A program made the translations under genes and the position numbers. The notes beneath the pieces are model-generated. The model saw only the letters and a list, made by a program, of their open reading frames with translations. It had not been told where the DNA came from and made no database searches. From Halopiger djelfimassiliensis (lineage in GTDB: Archaea > Halobacteriota > Halobacteria > Halobacteriales > Natrialbaceae), in contig NZ_HG315685.1 of assembly GCF_000455365.1 (NCBI RefSeq), positions 361,514-425,513 on the forward strand: 64,000 nt of DNA. Reading direction: 5' to 3'. Positions 63,333-64,000 of this stretch are shown here, in pieces (the stretch's first letter is position 1; the number at the start of each line of letters is the position of its first letter).

Positions 63333-64000
63333 TCATACGTCTTCTTCACTAAATACCAACTTCGCGCTGTTCCGCTCAAGCCATTCGGCCTTCTCTTTGT
63401 AGTTCGGGCTGTGTTCACCAACCAACTGCCAGAACTCCCGCCCGTGGTGCTGTTCGATCAGGTGAGCGAGTTCGTGGACGACGAGGTAATCAACAACGTC
63501 GGGCGGAGCCATGACAAGCCGCCAGTTCAGACTGATCGTCCCGCCAGTCGAACAACTACCCCACCGGGTGCGCTGATTCCGGAGTTCGAGCTTCTCGTAC
63601 TTGACACTCATGCGTTCAGCGTAGTGGTCGGTGCGGTCGGTGAGGTAATCCCGCGCCCGGCTCCGGTAGAAGTTTTCCAGCACTTGTTTCACCGAGGATT
63701 GTTCGACAGCGCTCTTTCGGAGACGAATTGAGTCCTCGTCTACCTCGTGCTTCCGGCGGGACTCTATGACGAGTTCTCGGTCTTGACCGAGGAAAGGGAA
63801 GCACTCGCCAGCCTCGAAGGTCCGGTCGGGTACTTGCTCGCGGTAGGTGTCGTACTTCCGTTGCTGGTCAACCACCCATGCCGCGTTCTCCTTCAGTAAC
63901 CTCGATGGACGAGCATTTTCGGACTCGGGAAGGACGACCGTTACGCCATGTATGTCCACGTCGATACGCGGCTCACTGGCGTCGGCACTGTGGCGTACCT
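63333..64000 (-). CDS. YgjP-like metallopeptidase (DUF45), 5' end outside window
   Basis: The protein contains HELAHLIEQHHGREFW, the zincin HExxH plus third ligand His of the YgjP/SprT-like family, and RWGSCSTGGTISLNWRL. A GTG at 63959 could be a start, but the frame remains open to the window edge and upstream codons (RHSADASEPRIDVDIHG) look family-like, so the real N-terminus probably lies beyond 64000. Such proteases often sit next to restriction or conflict genes. It ends 10 bases before the membrane-protein start. Confidence 0.88.
   Translation of the reverse strand, partial: VRHSADASEPRIDVDIHGVTVVLPESENARPSRLLKENAAWVVDQQRKYDTYREQVPDRTFEAGECFPFLGQDRELVIESRRKHEVDEDSIRLRKSAVEQSSVKQVLENFYRSRARDYLTDRTDHYAERMSVKYEKLELRNQRTRWGSCSTGGTISLNWRLVMAPPDVVDYLVVHELAHLIEQHHGREFWQLVGEHSPNYKEKAEWLERNSAKLVFSEEDV

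Larger units (their letters stand above)
58596..64000. mobile_element. Integrated element after tRNA-Thr (left end, right end outside window)
   Basis: The region begins directly after tRNA-Thr with a tyrosine recombinase and has lower GC than the rest of the window. Genes are small and include zinc-finger proteins, a PhiH1-like repressor, a lipoprotein and a metallopeptidase. The tRNA 3' end is the probable att core. No second copy of the tRNA end is found up to 64000, so the right boundary is outside. Known plasmid or virus structural genes are not seen. Confidence 0.75.

Overview
The window is a GC-rich haloarchaeal chromosome segment, probably Natrialbaceae-like. The evidence is a complete archaellum (ARL/fla) and chemotaxis (Che) locus with CheF adaptors, very acidic proteins, Tat lipoproteins, haloarchaeal RNA polymerase epsilon, MptA-type GTP cyclohydrolase, amphi-Trp and TrmB proteins, and TATA-like promoters with short leaders.

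Bases 1-28.4 kb form the motility region. On the minus strand, cheY-cheB-cheA-cheC run as a coupled operon, and cheC is cut by the window edge. Divergent from it are a ParA-like ATPase and a long CheW-tailed protein that overlap by ATGA, a cytoplasmic globin-coupled transducer, a second cheW and cheR. A second cheY and a two-domain cheC follow on the plus strand. From about 11.8 to 24.8 kb, read on the minus strand, lie three archaellins, arlF, arlG, an ArlC/ArlE fusion and arlJ. A second ArlC/ArlE fusion, arlH, arlI and cheF1 come next. An unrecognised plus-strand gene and a 44-residue membrane protein separate arlJ from the second block. A HEAT-repeat protein plus cheF2 form an overlapping pair at 25.3-27.4 kb. 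A Tat lipoprotein and a 903-residue surface protein with CARDB-like repeats close the region.

Bases 32-40 kb hold an acyl-CoA catabolic cluster: an IclR regulator, an enoyl-CoA hydratase/isomerase, an acyl-CoA dehydrogenase, a 3-hydroxyacyl-CoA dehydrogenase, an acyl-CoA synthetase and the methylmalonyl-CoA mutase large subunit. Bases 40-58.6 kb are housekeeping genes: tRNA-Ile(GAU), tRNA-Gly(CCC), tRNA-Thr(GGU), FxsA, glycerophosphodiesterase, a DUF255 thioredoxin, TrmB, mptA, TrkA, RNA polymerase epsilon, a DsbA-like oxidoreductase, NAD kinase and NAD synthetase. From 58.6 kb to the end an AT-richer element begins directly after tRNA-Thr. It carries a tyrosine integrase, zinc-finger microproteins, a PhiH1-like repressor and a YgjP-like metallopeptidase that is cut by the window edge.

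The most interesting system is the parA-cheW pair. Its architecture (ParA ATPase plus an arginine-rich N-terminal peptide, a long disordered linker and a C-terminal CheW domain) resembles the bacterial ParC/ParP system that positions chemosensory arrays. Other unusual points are a CheC lacking both catalytic asparagines, a globin-coupled transducer lacking the heme-ligand histidine, a CheY with an altered acid pocket, and a three-copy promoter-like repeat around 46-47.6 kb.
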